Positions 35,995 through 45,055 of a DNA stretch of 64,000 bases are shown here, piece by piece. Each line of letters starts with the position of its first letter. Positions within the stretch are counted from its first letter, which is position 1. The notes under the pieces were generated by a model that had not been told where the DNA came from, made no database searches, and saw only the letters and a program-made list of their open reading frames with translations. The translations under genes and the position numbers were made by a program. Origin of the DNA: Bacteroides cutis (GTDB taxonomy: Bacteria; Bacteroidota; Bacteroidia; Bacteroidales; Bacteroidaceae); the NCBI RefSeq assembly GCF_900241005.1, contig NZ_OEST01000003.1:248001-312000 (forward strand). Direction: 5' to 3'.

Positions 35995-36840
35995 TTATTG
36001 CGAGTCATCATTATCTACATCTAAATGGAAGCGATAGTCGCCTTTATCTGGTACATCAATGGGAATCTGGCTTGAGACATTATCCCGTAAATTAAGTTTA
36101 AGATATTCAAGGGTCGCGTTTACGAGTTCGTATGGAAATGATTTCTTGATAAAAACGGCTCTTTTCGCTAAGGGCACTCCCAAGCGTTCACCGACATTCC
36201 ATGCCAAATGGCGAAGCCCCGGCGACCTCAGCGGATTGTCTATATTGGAACGAATCGGTTTATATGACTCAGGTTGACCGTAAGCCATATGCTCTATATT
36301 GGAAATGAGGGTGGCAATATCCTCTTTGGAGAGATAGGGGGCAGTCTTGACGGTTACGTATTCCCGAATCGCATCCATAATTTCCGCTTGCCTTTCAATT
36401 TCTTTCTTTTTGAGTTCCACCAATATGGAATCATATTTATTCAAATGAGAATCTTGCGGACAATCAGAGTTTACAGTATTTTGATTTGACTGTTGGGACG
36501 GAGGACACTCCTGTTCAGCCAAACCCATCGATTGCTCGATAGACAGTGTTTCAGTAGCATCCATAGATTCTATGGCGTTCTCTGATTTTACAATAGGGGT
36601 AGATGGCTCGCCAAAAGAGAAGTTGATAGGATTTTTTGTCAGCCATTTATAGAAAAATTTGTGCAGGAGTCCGCACAATATGATAGCTATTACCAGTTTA
36701 AGGATGACAGGAGTCGTTATGCGCATGATATTGATGTCATGGCAAAGGAAAAGATAAGTGTCTATGGCCGCATAAATGATAACGGACAGTGCGAGGATAA
36801 AACTTATCTTTTTAGTCTGAATTTGTTTTTTATTCGTCAT
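35995..36840 (-). CDS. membrane protein of the mobilisable element
   Basis: I start it at MTNKKQIQ (36840). A longer start at 36903 would cover a TATCTTTA promoter-like element at 36871-36878 on this strand. The 281-residue protein has two transmembrane segments (about 10-30 and 42-62), a Ser/Gln/Glu-rich linker and a soluble helical C-terminal domain (YLSKEDIATLI...PLRSPGLRHLAWNVGERLG...). Proteins of this build lie beside the integrase in other Bacteroides elements; the function is unknown. Confidence 0.6.
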   Translation of the reverse strand: MTNKKQIQTKKISFILALSVIIYAAIDTYLFLCHDINIMRITTPVILKLVIAIILCGLLHKFFYKWLTKNPINFSFGEPSTPIVKSENAIESMDATETLSIEQSMGLAEQECPPSQQSNQNTVNSDCPQDSHLNKYDSILVELKKKEIERQAEIMDAIREYVTVKTAPYLSKEDIATLISNIEHMAYGQPESYKPIRSNIDNPLRSPGLRHLAWNVGERLGVPLAKRAVFIKKSFPYELVNATLEYLKLNLRDNVSSQIPIDVPDKGDYRFHLDVDNDDSQ

Positions 36841-36870
36841 GGTCTGCAAGTATTTGGAATCGTTTTGCGC

Positions 36871-36878
36871 TAAAGATA
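36871..36878 (-). promoter_or_regulatory. Promoter-like -7 element of the membrane protein gene
   Basis: Minus strand TATCTTTA is one mismatch from TAnnTTTG and lies 31 bp upstream of the ATG at 36840. It supports the shorter start. Confidence 0.35.
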
Positions 36879-36943
36879 TAATCGATATTCCAGATAGTTG
36901 CAATAAAAAGATTGATAGTTACCACGTATCATGCTAAATATCA

Positions 36944-36985
36944 CGGTCAGAGTATGATTTTTCACCTAAAATCATACTCTGACCG
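36944..36985. repeat. Perfect 18-bp inverted repeat next to the integrase 3' end
   Basis: CGGTCAGAGTATGATTTT (36944-36961) and its exact reverse complement (36968-36985) are separated by TCACCT. It lies 25 bp past the integrase stop. Neither strand has the immediate long U-run of a standard terminator, so it may be a terminator of another kind or a recombination/control site. Confidence 0.8.
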
Positions 36986-37009
36986 CAGAAATCGGGGACA
37001 AAGCAGCTG

Positions 37010-38125
37010 TCAGTCTTGTCGTGTCAGGGTAATTTTCTTACTGGCTTCACGTTTGTTGGCATCCACGACTTTGATATACCTTTGCGTGGTGGTGATACTC
37101 TTGTGCGCCATGATGCTCTGTATGGTACGGATGTCCGTCCCGGCAGCTGCTTGTAGCGTTGCAAATGTTCTCCGGTATGAATGAAATGTTATGTTCTTGG
37201 TAATTCCGGCAGAACGAATCCATTCTTTCATCGGTATTTGCGTCCAACTACGCATAAGTCCCTTGAATACCAAACCTTTCTTTTCAGAACTATAACCTAT
37301 CAATCCCAATGCTTCTTCGCTGATGGGAATGATGTCTTCCGCTTTGTTCTTCTGCGTAATGATGTGTACGCATTTCCCACCGGCAGAATAGTCCACGATG
37401 TCTTCCCAACATAGCGAGAGAATATCACTGATACGCAAGCTGGTCATACAGGAAAACAGCGATGCCGTTTTCAGAATAGGCTTCTTACAAGGTGTCTCGG
37501 CCAATTTGTACAGTTCCTCAACAGACAGGGCCTCTTTCATTACATCTTCTGTCTCTATCTTTTCCAAGAAGTCATTGACATTGGTCTTTATCATCCCATT
37601 ACGGTAGAGTATTTTCAGGAAACCTCTGAAAGTAGACCAATATCCTGATGCGGAGTTCCGTGTGATACGTCCATTACGCCTTAGCTTCTTGGCACTCAGC
37701 AGATATTCCCGAAACTTGTTACAGAGGTCGATGTCAATCTCTTCAAAGGTGCATTTGCCATGTACGAAGTTATTGAAATGCAGATAGACAAACTCCCATT
37801 TCTGGTCATGCTTACGGAGCTGCTTGCGATAATACTCCAGAAAGTCTGCCTTGAGTTTGTACTTGTCAAAGAAGTCATACCGTTCATTGACTACCGACTC
37901 GAACCTGCGGCAACGGATAGCTTCGGCTTTCTCGGTCATTACCTCGTTGAAATTCTGTTCACGTTTGTTTCTCGGATTGGCATAGATATAAATACCAAGC
38001 GATTCATGACGGATAACTTTCATTGTCTCTTTGTCTCGATATCCCGGATAATAATCCAGATAGAAAGACATCATCCTGCCTTTTAGCGGACGTGTCCTTA
38101 ATGTCACAGTCTTGCATTCATGCAT
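37010..38125 (-). CDS. int: tyrosine integrase of the mobile element
   Basis: The 371-residue protein has an N-terminal arm-binding domain (FYLDYYPGYRDKETMKVIRH), a SAM-like core-binding domain (about 95-195) and a catalytic domain with R231 (SLRISD), a Lys near 259-261, H315-R318 (HSYR), H341 (MAHKSITTT) and nucleophile Y350 (TQRYIKV). All are in place. This is the Bacteroides-type integrase that inserts and excises mobilisable and conjugative elements. It is unrelated in detail to the hsdS recombinase at 21.3 kb. Upstream, 38126-38242 holds only a small GTAATC/GATTAC hairpin. Confidence 0.9.
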   Translation of the reverse strand: MHECKTVTLRTRPLKGRMMSFYLDYYPGYRDKETMKVIRHESLGIYIYANPRNKREQNFNEVMTEKAEAIRCRRFESVVNERYDFFDKYKLKADFLEYYRKQLRKHDQKWEFVYLHFNNFVHGKCTFEEIDIDLCNKFREYLLSAKKLRRNGRITRNSASGYWSTFRGFLKILYRNGMIKTNVNDFLEKIETEDVMKEALSVEELYKLAETPCKKPILKTASLFSCMTSLRISDILSLCWEDIVDYSAGGKCVHIITQKNKAEDIIPISEEALGLIGYSSEKKGLVFKGLMRSWTQIPMKEWIRSAGITKNITFHSYRRTFATLQAAAGTDIRTIQSIMAHKSITTTQRYIKVVDANKREASKKITLTRQD

Positions 38126-38242
38126 AATGTTATATTTTATGGTTATTATTAATTCGTCGGCGAAACTCTATAATGTAATCATGCAGATTACCTACAGCAG
38201 GGATTAATTTTTTGAATAATTTACGGATAGCCATAAATTAGA

Positions 38243-39121
38243 CTATTTGCGGACACCCATTACCCGGTCAAACTCCACTTTCAGGAATCTGACGAATCGT
38301 CCGTTCTTCTCACGGTTGATCTGATGGAATTGCAGAATACCGTAAACTGAATCACGAGAGAGTTTGAATTTCTCCATCGCCTCCTTGACGGTGTAGTATT
38401 CCGCCTTGCTCTCCTGTTCGGAACTCTTCGAGAGGTCGAAGTGGAGCTTTGAGTAGAATATCTGCCCATGCTCTTTCTTGGAGGGAATGTTGTTCCGATA
38501 CACTTGCGAACGGATGGCGACACGTGTCATGCCGTACTTCTCCTGAATCTCTTCCGGTGTGTACCATTCGGTAAGGTCGGAATCCACCTCGTATTTGGCA
38601 AAGGCGGCATCGATATGTTTCTTGCTGTAATAGTTGAACTGGCGTATTCTCACCTTCGGCACTTTATGTTGCCGTGTGTAAGTCCACACCCATTTGGCGT
38701 TGACTTTATATTTTTCCGCAATCTCTTCGGCGGTGTAATACTCGGAGATGTTGAAGTCGTTTTTTGCAACCAGTCGTTCGTAAGGTTTGCTTTTGAGCAT
38801 TAACTCTATGTCTGCACGCCTTACCAAAGCCATTCTTCCGCTAATTCGGGATGCTCTAAGTTTATCCTCTTTGACTAATTTATAAATGTACTGACGGCTT
38901 ACGCCCATCAATCGGGCAGCCTGCGAGAAAGTGAAATATTCCTGCTTCTCCAGACTGGAGCGCAGCTCCTGCATTTCTTGAATATGGCGCAGTTCCATTT
39001 TGCGCTCCTTGATACGATGTTTGTAACCTCGCTTCGAGCATTGAGGGCTACAATAACAGGTCGTTGTTTTCTGTGCGATGAATGGTTTTCCGCACCATTG
39101 ACAAATTCTCTTTACTTCCAT
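38243..39121 (-). CDS. zinc-finger protein with four helix-turn-helix repeats
   Basis: The 292-residue protein begins with a cysteine cluster (C7, C10, C22, C24, C28), likely a zinc ribbon. Four excisionase/HTH_17-like units follow at about 62-110 (FTFSQAARLMGVSRQYIYKL), 126-170 (YYTAEEIAEKYKVNAKWVW), 185-230 (WYTPEEIQEKYGMTRVAIR) and 241-288 (YYTVKEAMEKFKLSRDSVYG). It is likely a DNA-binding architectural protein or regulator of excision, located between the integrase and the element end. Two similar 17-bp direct repeats upstream (39162-39198) could be its operators. Confidence 0.75.
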   Translation of the reverse strand: MEVKRICQWCGKPFIAQKTTTCYCSPQCSKRGYKHRIKERKMELRHIQEMQELRSSLEKQEYFTFSQAARLMGVSRQYIYKLVKEDKLRASRISGRMALVRRADIELMLKSKPYERLVAKNDFNISEYYTAEEIAEKYKVNAKWVWTYTRQHKVPKVRIRQFNYYSKKHIDAAFAKYEVDSDLTEWYTPEEIQEKYGMTRVAIRSQVYRNNIPSKKEHGQIFYSKLHFDLSKSSEQESKAEYYTVKEAMEKFKLSRDSVYGILQFHQINREKNGRFVRFLKVEFDRVMGVRK

Positions 39122-39161
39122 ATTTCCTATATCATTTTCTCTGTTTTTTTATTTCCCTTTT

Positions 39162-39215
39162 TGTCTACACATGTAAACCATTGTCAACACACGTCAACTA
39201 ATGCGTCACTGTGAC
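39162..39215. promoter_or_regulatory. Operator-like direct repeats and palindrome at the element end
   Basis: TGTCTACACATGTAAAC (39162-39178) and TGTCAACACACGTCAAC (39182-39198) agree at 14 of 17 positions with a 20-bp period, about 40 bp upstream of the HTH gene. GTCAC-T-GTGAC follows at 39205-39215. They could be operator sites or integrase/excisionase arm sites. Confidence 0.45.
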
Positions 39216-39316
39216 ATTCGGGCTAACCGTGAATTTCTGTCGCGGTAGAAATATGATAGAAAAATATGGATAAAAACCGTTATCTCCAAATACGGACTGG
39301 AAAGTGTTAAAATAGA

Positions 39317-39341
39317 AAAGTCGCTGATATACAGCGACTTT
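39317..39341 (-). terminator. mnmE terminator
   Basis: AAAGTCGCTG-ATATA-CAGCGACTTT is a perfect 10-bp stem 42 bp beyond the mnmE stop on the minus strand, followed by a T-rich stretch on that strand. As it belongs to mnmE, the element boundary should lie to its left. Confidence 0.7.
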
Positions 39342-39382
39342 ATTCTAAATGATTATAGTTGGTTACGGCTGTTTCCAAGCCA

Positions 39383-40768
39383 TCATTTGCCGATGCAGAA
39401 ATGTTCAAATATATTCCCTAACACCATATCATTTGTTACCTCCCCTGCAATATCACTCAAATGGAATATGCATTCCCGGATGTCTTGAGAAACGAAATCT
39501 CCGGAAAGATTGTTGGCTAAGCCTTCCTGAACTCTGTGAATTGCTTCTAGTGCATTTGTCAATGCCTCGTAGTGGCGGATATTGGTAACGATGACATCGT
39601 TTGAGGTGACTGTAGGAAGGTTGGCGGCAGCTATCAACAGTTGTTGAAGTTCTTCGATATGCTCACGCTTTTTTGCTGAAATGACGATAGACTTTACGTT
39701 ATCAGGGAAGTCTATGGGGGGGAAGTTTTGGATGTCTGATACTAAGTCGGCTTTGTTACATACAAGGATCAGTTGCTTGCCTTCACAACGAGGAAGTATT
39801 TGTTGGGATAATTGTACGATCTGGGTAGTCACATCTGTGGCATCTATCATCCAGAGGACGATTTCAGCTTGCTCCAGTTTCTGGAATGTACGTTCGATAC
39901 CAAGGTTTTCGATCGTATCATTAGTTTCGCGGATACCTGCCGTATCAATAAATCGGAAAGTGATACCGCCTATATTAACTGTATCTTCTATCACATCACG
40001 GGTAGTGCCATGAATATCGCTGACAATGGCTTTTTCTTCATTGAGCAAGACATTGAGTAAAGTAGATTTGCCTGCATTTGTTTCACCGATGATGGCTACA
40101 GGAACACCGTTCTTGATAGCATTGCCTACACTGAAAGAATCTGCCAATCGAGAAATAACTTTTTCAATGTTGTCCGCTAACCGGCAAAGCTCTGAACGAT
40201 CGGCAAATTCCAGTTCCTCGTGGTCGCTGAAATCCAGTTCAAGTTCGATGAGAGAGGTGAAATGTAGTAACTGATCACGCAAGGAAGTAAGTTCTTTACT
40301 GAAACCACCACGCATTTGGCTCATGGCGAGACGATGGGTGGCAGCGGAGGATGAAGCGATAAGGTCGGCAACGGCTTCTGCTTGACTTAAATCCATTTTC
40401 CCGTTGAGGAATGCACGCTGGGTATATTCACCCGGTTGTGCCATACGGCAACCATTGGTAATGAGTAATTGCAAAACTTTTTGCAGGATATAGACTGAAC
40501 CGTGGCAGGTAATTTCTGTGCTGTTTTCTCCCGTATAGGAATGAGGGGCGCGAAACAAGCTGACAAGTACTTCATCAATAATTTCGGATCCTTCATGGAT
40601 TCGTCCGAAGGTGAGGGTATAAGGTTTGCTATCTTTCAGCTTCTTGCCCATTGCGGCAGGAGTGAAGATGCGGGAAGTAATTTCGATGGCTTCCGGGCCG
40701 GATACACGAATACATCCGATGGCTCCTCCTTGAGCGGTGGCTATGGCACAAATAGTATCTTGGTTCAT
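39383..40768 (-). CDS. mnmE: tRNA modification GTPase MnmE
   Basis: The 461-residue protein is full length. The N-terminal tetrahydrofolate-binding domain is followed by a helical domain with an inserted G domain: G1 GETNAGKS at 228-235, DIHGTTRD near 251, DTAG at 275-278 and NKAD near 338. The C-terminus ends FCIGK, with the conserved Cys458. With MnmG it adds the aminomethyl group to U34 of certain tRNAs. It is the first core gene on the right of the accessory block. Its 3' end is intact, so the element did not disrupt it. Confidence 0.95.
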   Translation of the reverse strand: MNQDTICAIATAQGGAIGCIRVSGPEAIEITSRIFTPAAMGKKLKDSKPYTLTFGRIHEGSEIIDEVLVSLFRAPHSYTGENSTEITCHGSVYILQKVLQLLITNGCRMAQPGEYTQRAFLNGKMDLSQAEAVADLIASSSAATHRLAMSQMRGGFSKELTSLRDQLLHFTSLIELELDFSDHEELEFADRSELCRLADNIEKVISRLADSFSVGNAIKNGVPVAIIGETNAGKSTLLNVLLNEEKAIVSDIHGTTRDVIEDTVNIGGITFRFIDTAGIRETNDTIENLGIERTFQKLEQAEIVLWMIDATDVTTQIVQLSQQILPRCEGKQLILVCNKADLVSDIQNFPPIDFPDNVKSIVISAKKREHIEELQQLLIAAANLPTVTSNDVIVTNIRHYEALTNALEAIHRVQEGLANNLSGDFVSQDIRECIFHLSDIAGEVTNDMVLGNIFEHFCIGK

Positions 40769-40963
40769 GATTTTCAGCTTGTTTTATTTGAAAAAGATAA
40801 TAGTTTCCTTACAAAATAAATTTATGCCTGTGTCAGTTATTGGCTTTTATCGTAACCTTATATAAACCAATAGGCATGGAAGGCAGTATGAATGAGATTA
40901 TTACTAAGTCTTATTCATTAGGGGCCATCTGAGGAAAACGGTATAGACTTTGTCGCAAGGTGT

Positions 40964-41848
40964 TTAAATACGATCGAGTACTTTCTGAATAAGATGGTCG
41001 ATCGTATTTTTATATCCTGTATTAGCTTCTTTTATCAGGCGGTTTGCGATTACCATGCATACGGTCATAGCTTTGTGTCCCATTAAGCGGCTAAGTCCTG
41101 CCAAGGCAGAACTTTCCATTTCAAAGTTTGTGATGTGGCAGCCGTTATATTCAAATTTTTCAATCTTGTCATTTTGATGTGGATCAGCCAATGGCACGCG
41201 GAGTTCACGTCCTTGAGGACCGAAGAAACCGCCGGCAGCAATTGTTACGCCACGTACCATATCCTCTTGCGCAATGCGGTCTATCAATTCAGCATTGGCA
41301 TCGATGACGTATGGGGCGGGGGCACACATGTTGCCCGACCATCCCATGTAATTCAGGAATGCACGTTCAAAGGGAAGATCACACACCGAATTACGCCCGG
41401 CATAGAAATTCAGAAGACCATCAAAACCAATGGATTTTGTGGAACATACGAAGGTTCCTACCGGAGTATATGGTTGTAAACCGCCACACGTGCCGATGCG
41501 TACCAGTTCCAGTTGGCGTAGTTGCGGTTTCTCTTCGCGAGTCTTGAAATCAATGTTTGCCAAAGCATCCAGTTCATTCATCACAATGTCGATATTGTCA
41601 CAGCCGATACCTGTGGAAACAACCGTGATACGTTTGCCTTTGTAAGTACCGGTGATGGTCTTGAATTCACGGCTTTCTACCTCACATTCTTTAGTATCGA
41701 AATGAGAAGCGACTAATGCTACTCGTCCGGGATCACCTACTAAGATAACCTTATCTGCCAGCCATTCAGGTTTGACGTGGAGATGGAAAACTGAACCGTC
41801 TTCATTGATAATCAGTTCGGAAGATGCAAAATACTTTTTCATATCCAT
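40964..41848 (-). CDS. nucleoside phosphorylase (uridine phosphorylase-like)
   Basis: The 294-residue protein of the PNP/UDP family 1 has the phosphate-binding GDPGR motif at about 38-42, VRIGTCGGLQ near 116, and FEMES near 243 that contacts the ribose. It splits a nucleoside (probably uridine) with phosphate into base and ribose-1-phosphate. The exact base cannot be set from motifs. A second Met (M3) is an alternative start. It is transcribed alone, with about 195 bp of non-coding sequence between it and mnmE. Confidence 0.8.
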   Translation of the reverse strand: MDMKKYFASSELIINEDGSVFHLHVKPEWLADKVILVGDPGRVALVASHFDTKECEVESREFKTITGTYKGKRITVVSTGIGCDNIDIVMNELDALANIDFKTREEKPQLRQLELVRIGTCGGLQPYTPVGTFVCSTKSIGFDGLLNFYAGRNSVCDLPFERAFLNYMGWSGNMCAPAPYVIDANAELIDRIAQEDMVRGVTIAAGGFFGPQGRELRVPLADPHQNDKIEKFEYNGCHITNFEMESSALAGLSRLMGHKAMTVCMVIANRLIKEANTGYKNTIDHLIQKVLDRI

Positions 41849-41872
41849 AGTTTTAATTCGTTGGTTTATAAA

Positions 41873-41916
41873 AAAACGCCGGAATGCGGTTTCTGTTCAC
41901 CGGTTCCGACGTTTCT
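41873..41916 (-). terminator. Terminator of the floA operon
   Basis: An imperfect hairpin pairing AACGTCGGAACCGG with a CCGCATTCCGGCGTT segment on the minus strand, followed by a run of T. It lies just past the FloA stop. Confidence 0.6.
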
Positions 41917-41934
41917 ATAAGTTTGTTTACCGGT

Positions 41935-42936
41935 TTATTTACTTAGCGGTTGTGTAGAAGGACCGGTGGTCGGTTTGGCAATATTTTCACGCATGGAAGT
42001 ATCGGCTTCAATATTTTTCATCCGATAATAATCCATGATACCCAGATTCCCGCTACGGAAAGCTTCTGCCATGGCCTTAGGTACTTCTGCTTCTGCTTCG
42101 ATTACTTTGGCTCGGGCTTCCTGTGCTTTGGCTTTCATTTCCTGCTCACTGGCAACTGCCATAGCACGACGTTCTTCGGCTTTTGCCTGTGCAATATTCT
42201 TGTCAGCATTCGCTTGATCTATTTGCAAGGCAGCACCGATATTTTTACCTATATCAATGTCGGCGATATCAATGGATAAGATTTCAAAAGCGGTACCGGC
42301 ATCCAGACCTTTGCGGAGCACAAGTTTAGAAATAGAATCTGGATTTTCCAATACTGACTTATGATTTTCGGAAGAACCGATGGAAGATACGATACCTTCG
42401 CCTACACGGGCGAGGATAGTATCTTCACCTGCACCACCCACCAGTTGACGGATATTGGCACGTACCGTTACACGCGCTTTGGCTATCAGCTGGATACCGT
42501 CTTTTGCAACTGCGGTAACAGGAGGCGTATCAATAACTTTCGGGTTTACTGACATCTGTACAGCCTCAAACACATCACGGCCGGCAAGGTCAATAGCAGT
42601 AGCCATCTGAAACGGCAGTTCGATGTTGGCTTTGGAAGCTGATACCAGTGCGTGCACTACCTTTTCAACGTGACCGCCGGCAAGGTAGTGAGCCTCCAGT
42701 TCGTCACGGGTTATGTTGCTCAAGCCGGCTTTGTGCGCTTCAATCAGACCCGGCACGATGATGTAAGGAGGTACATTACGGATACGCATGAGGAATAGTT
42801 GTACCAATGATATGTTAACTCCTGAGACTTTGGCAGACAGCCATAGGAAAAATGGTACATAATGGAAAAACAGTACCAGAAAAATGATACCTCCTATGAT
42901 AAGGAAGGCGGTCAGATACATTGTGCTTGGATCCAT
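41935..42936 (-). CDS. floA: flotillin-like protein FloA
   Basis: The 333-residue protein starts with a hydrophobic anchor (about 8-32) and the conserved [17 protein letters not shown] segment. An SPFH-like region follows ([30 protein letters not shown]) and then an Ala/Glu-rich helical tail ([20 protein letters not shown]...). It organises membrane microdomains. It is downstream of an NfeD-like gene, the usual partner of flotillins, with 41 bp between. Confidence 0.9.
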   Translation of the reverse strand: MDPSTMYLTAFLIIGGIIFLVLFFHYVPFFLWLSAKVSGVNISLVQLFLMRIRNVPPYIIVPGLIEAHKAGLSNITRDELEAHYLAGGHVEKVVHALVSASKANIELPFQMATAIDLAGRDVFEAVQMSVNPKVIDTPPVTAVAKDGIQLIAKARVTVRANIRQLVGGAGEDTILARVGEGIVSSIGSSENHKSVLENPDSISKLVLRKGLDAGTAFEILSIDIADIDIGKNIGAALQIDQANADKNIAQAKAEERRAMAVASEQEMKAKAQEARAKVIEAEAEVPKAMAEAFRSGNLGIMDYYRMKNIEADTSMRENIAKPTTGPSTQPLSK

Positions 42937-42977
42937 GTGATTTAGTTATTAATTATTTAATATAAAATATTTACTTC

Positions 42978-43448
42978 TCAGGGTTTGAACTTTTCTACCA
43001 AGATAATTCCATCTGTAATACGGTTTACGATCACCGGAGTTTTCTCATTCATAAATCCGTCTGTAGATTTCACTTCTACGATGTCACCGTTGATTTCAGC
43101 ATAACCGATAAGTGCAAGCCGGGTAGTAGTGATACCGGTATCTCCAATTTTAACTTTATTTTCTGCACTACGGTCTACTTTCGAGGTGATATTCTTTTTT
43201 AATGCTATCTTGTCCAAAGTTTTGGAGCGCATAAACCATACCAATGATCCGATGCAGGCGATAACCGATACGGCGAGAGTAATGAAACCTGCTACCGGTC
43301 CCATGTAGGCAAAGGCATAATAGTTGGCATAAATGATACATCCACCTGCCAGGATACCTGCAATACTGATACCCGGAATTATAAATAATTCCACTAAAAA
43401 CAGAATGACTGCTGCAATGACCAGTACTACGATAATAAGTATGTTCAT
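42978..43448 (-). CDS. NfeD-like membrane protein
   Basis: The 156-residue protein has two or three N-terminal membrane segments (about 2-25, 28-48 and 52-72) and a C-terminal OB-fold-like domain with GDTGITTTRLALIGYAEINGDIVEV, matching the short NfeD form without a protease domain. It partners FloA, the next gene in the operon. Confidence 0.85.
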   Translation of the reverse strand: MNILIIVVLVIAAVILFLVELFIIPGISIAGILAGGCIIYANYYAFAYMGPVAGFITLAVSVIACIGSLVWFMRSKTLDKIALKKNITSKVDRSAENKVKIGDTGITTTRLALIGYAEINGDIVEVKSTDGFMNEKTPVIVNRITDGIILVEKFKP

Positions 43449-43455
43449 AGTTATA

Positions 43456-44886
43456 CTATTTAAAGGTTTGCTTCTCTTGATTACGTGCCTTTACACCTGC
43501 TTGTTCTGTTTCGACGGCAAGCTGTCGTACCCGTTTTTCGAGGTCAAGGATGGCAGGAGCCATCTTTTCCTTTTCACTCTTAGTTGCACGGATATATTGG
43601 TTACGCAAATCTGTAAGTTTATTTTGTTGTTGGTTATAACTCTTTTCCAATTGAAAATATTTTTCGAAAAAAGTTTTAGCCTGTGGAGAACGAAAATCAT
43701 CTGCTTCGTGATAAACGTGTTCGTCGTCAATCACAAACTCAAAATCATGAGTTTTCTTTACTTGAGGTTTCTGTTGGAAAATTTCTTTTAAACGTTGTTG
43801 CGCTTCTTTCACTGCTTTGGAGTCAGTCCAAGTATCTTTTATTGAATGAATTTGAGCAAGCTGAATTAGTTTGTTGTTATCTATGTTTTCATAATTATAT
43901 ACCTGTTTGGAGGAGTTAGGGATGAACACATAGATACAAACTTTTCCTTCGGGCTGATAACGGTCAGAAGCAAACCAACCAAGGTTGTTGAATTCGTCAA
44001 TGACATACATATAGTCGTTATATGGAGAATTGAAAGGCATACCTACATTTTCTGGAGTCAGATAACTGTCTGTATTTGTATTATATCGTGTGACAAAGAT
44101 GTCATATCCTCCTATGGAACCGGGACCATCCGCTGCATAATAGATAGTGACACCGTCCGTCAATACATATGGATAATTGGCATTTATCGCTTCATTGATA
44201 CTACCGGGCAATGGATTTCCTTTACTCCATTCTCCCTGCATTTTGTTACTGGATAGAATGCTTAATGTGCTGTCTTTCTGGAATCTACTATAATAGTTTT
44301 TATTACCCAGTTCTGTTTCATAAACAGTACCGCCCTTTCCATTGGGTGTTTGGAAATATTCATCGTACATGAATAGTTTGCCCGACTCCGGACTGATTTT
44401 GTAAGCATCGAGAAAATTCTTTTTGTCTACTACAAAACTATCAATGAAACAAACCTGTTCCACTCCTTTTAACATACGGAGGTTGGTTTTGCTCTTTTCA
44501 AGAAGTTTTTCTGCTTCGTCGGTAGATCGTTTTCTCTTAGTGAGATCAGTGATATATTCTTCATAGTTTTGAACAGCATCCTCGAAACGATAAATGTCAT
44601 TATATGCCTGTGCCAGATAAAACTGGCCACTTGGAGTACGCCTTTTTACCGCATTTTCCAGATGTTTCACGGCAATTTCTGGTTCCCCGGTTTTCAGGCA
44701 ACAAACGCCATACCACAAGTTGTAGTTCCCATTGGAGGGTTGTGATTTAACGAATTTCTTGAAAGCGGGTTTGGCTTGCTCATATTGTCTTTTATCATAG
44801 AGCGCTTTGGCTTGTGCCAAAGTTTGTGCCGAAGCACCTATTGCAAAAATACAGAAGAGCAGAAATAGAATATATATTTTTTTCAT
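43456..44886 (-). CDS. secreted TPR and PD40-repeat protein
   Basis: The 476-residue protein has a signal peptide (MKKIYILFLLFCIFAIGASAQ) and TPR-like repeats at about 25-130 (YDKRQYEQAKPAFKKFVKSQP, LKTGEPEIAVKHLENAVKR). A PD40-like beta-propeller section follows (YPYVLTDGVTIYYAADGPGSIGGYDIF), with a charged coiled C-terminus. The architecture resembles the N-terminal part of PorE-type cell-surface proteins but without an OmpA domain. It probably sits in the periplasm or outer membrane; the function is unknown. It is 7 bp upstream of nfeD and may lead that operon. Confidence 0.65.
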   Translation of the reverse strand: MKKIYILFLLFCIFAIGASAQTLAQAKALYDKRQYEQAKPAFKKFVKSQPSNGNYNLWYGVCCLKTGEPEIAVKHLENAVKRRTPSGQFYLAQAYNDIYRFEDAVQNYEEYITDLTKRKRSTDEAEKLLEKSKTNLRMLKGVEQVCFIDSFVVDKKNFLDAYKISPESGKLFMYDEYFQTPNGKGGTVYETELGNKNYYSRFQKDSTLSILSSNKMQGEWSKGNPLPGSINEAINANYPYVLTDGVTIYYAADGPGSIGGYDIFVTRYNTNTDSYLTPENVGMPFNSPYNDYMYVIDEFNNLGWFASDRYQPEGKVCIYVFIPNSSKQVYNYENIDNNKLIQLAQIHSIKDTWTDSKAVKEAQQRLKEIFQQKPQVKKTHDFEFVIDDEHVYHEADDFRSPQAKTFFEKYFQLEKSYNQQQNKLTDLRNQYIRATKSEKEKMAPAILDLEKRVRQLAVETEQAGVKARNQEKQTFK

Positions 44887-45055
44887 ACGATAATTTGCTT
44901 GATTTTTCAGAAGTTCAAAAATACAAATTAATCGTGAATAATACCGTATTCCATAATTCTATTATGTTAATTCTTCTTTAAATCATACTTTTCAGTTATT
45001 TTTGCAGCTGTTCATTACAGATTATGTGAATAAATATTAATATGAGTAGAACTGA

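Larger units (their letters stand above)
2830..39310. mobile_element. Putative integrative mobilisable element of about 36 kb carrying a defence island (approximate ends)
   Basis: Seen: core genes on both sides (TrmH-type methyltransferase; mnmE) enclose a block with tyrosine integrase, excisionase-like protein, RepA-like ATPase, relaxase and MobC on the minus strand, and some 28 kb of plus-strand defence genes. Known: Bacteroides mobilisable elements carry exactly this integrase/excisionase/RepA/MobC/MobA set and rely on a helper for transfer; no type IV secretion or coupling-protein gene is present here. Inferred: the defence genes are its cargo. The ends are estimates: I found no convincing direct repeat (att) between the left region (2.7-3.9 kb) and the mnmE-proximal region (39.1-39.4 kb). 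Confidence 0.55.

Noticed and set aside
3456..39372. Similar strings GATTAT...TTACGGCT at 3463-3483 and 39350-39370 as possible att sites
   Set aside because: The match needs a 3-bp gap and covers only about 14 conserved bases. One copy lies on the mnmE side of the mnmE terminator. It is too weak to call element ends.
39383..39420. Insertion of the element into the 3' end of mnmE, as known for SGI1-type islands
   Set aside because: The mnmE end (CIGK) is intact, but I found no second copy of this end sequence at the left side of the block.
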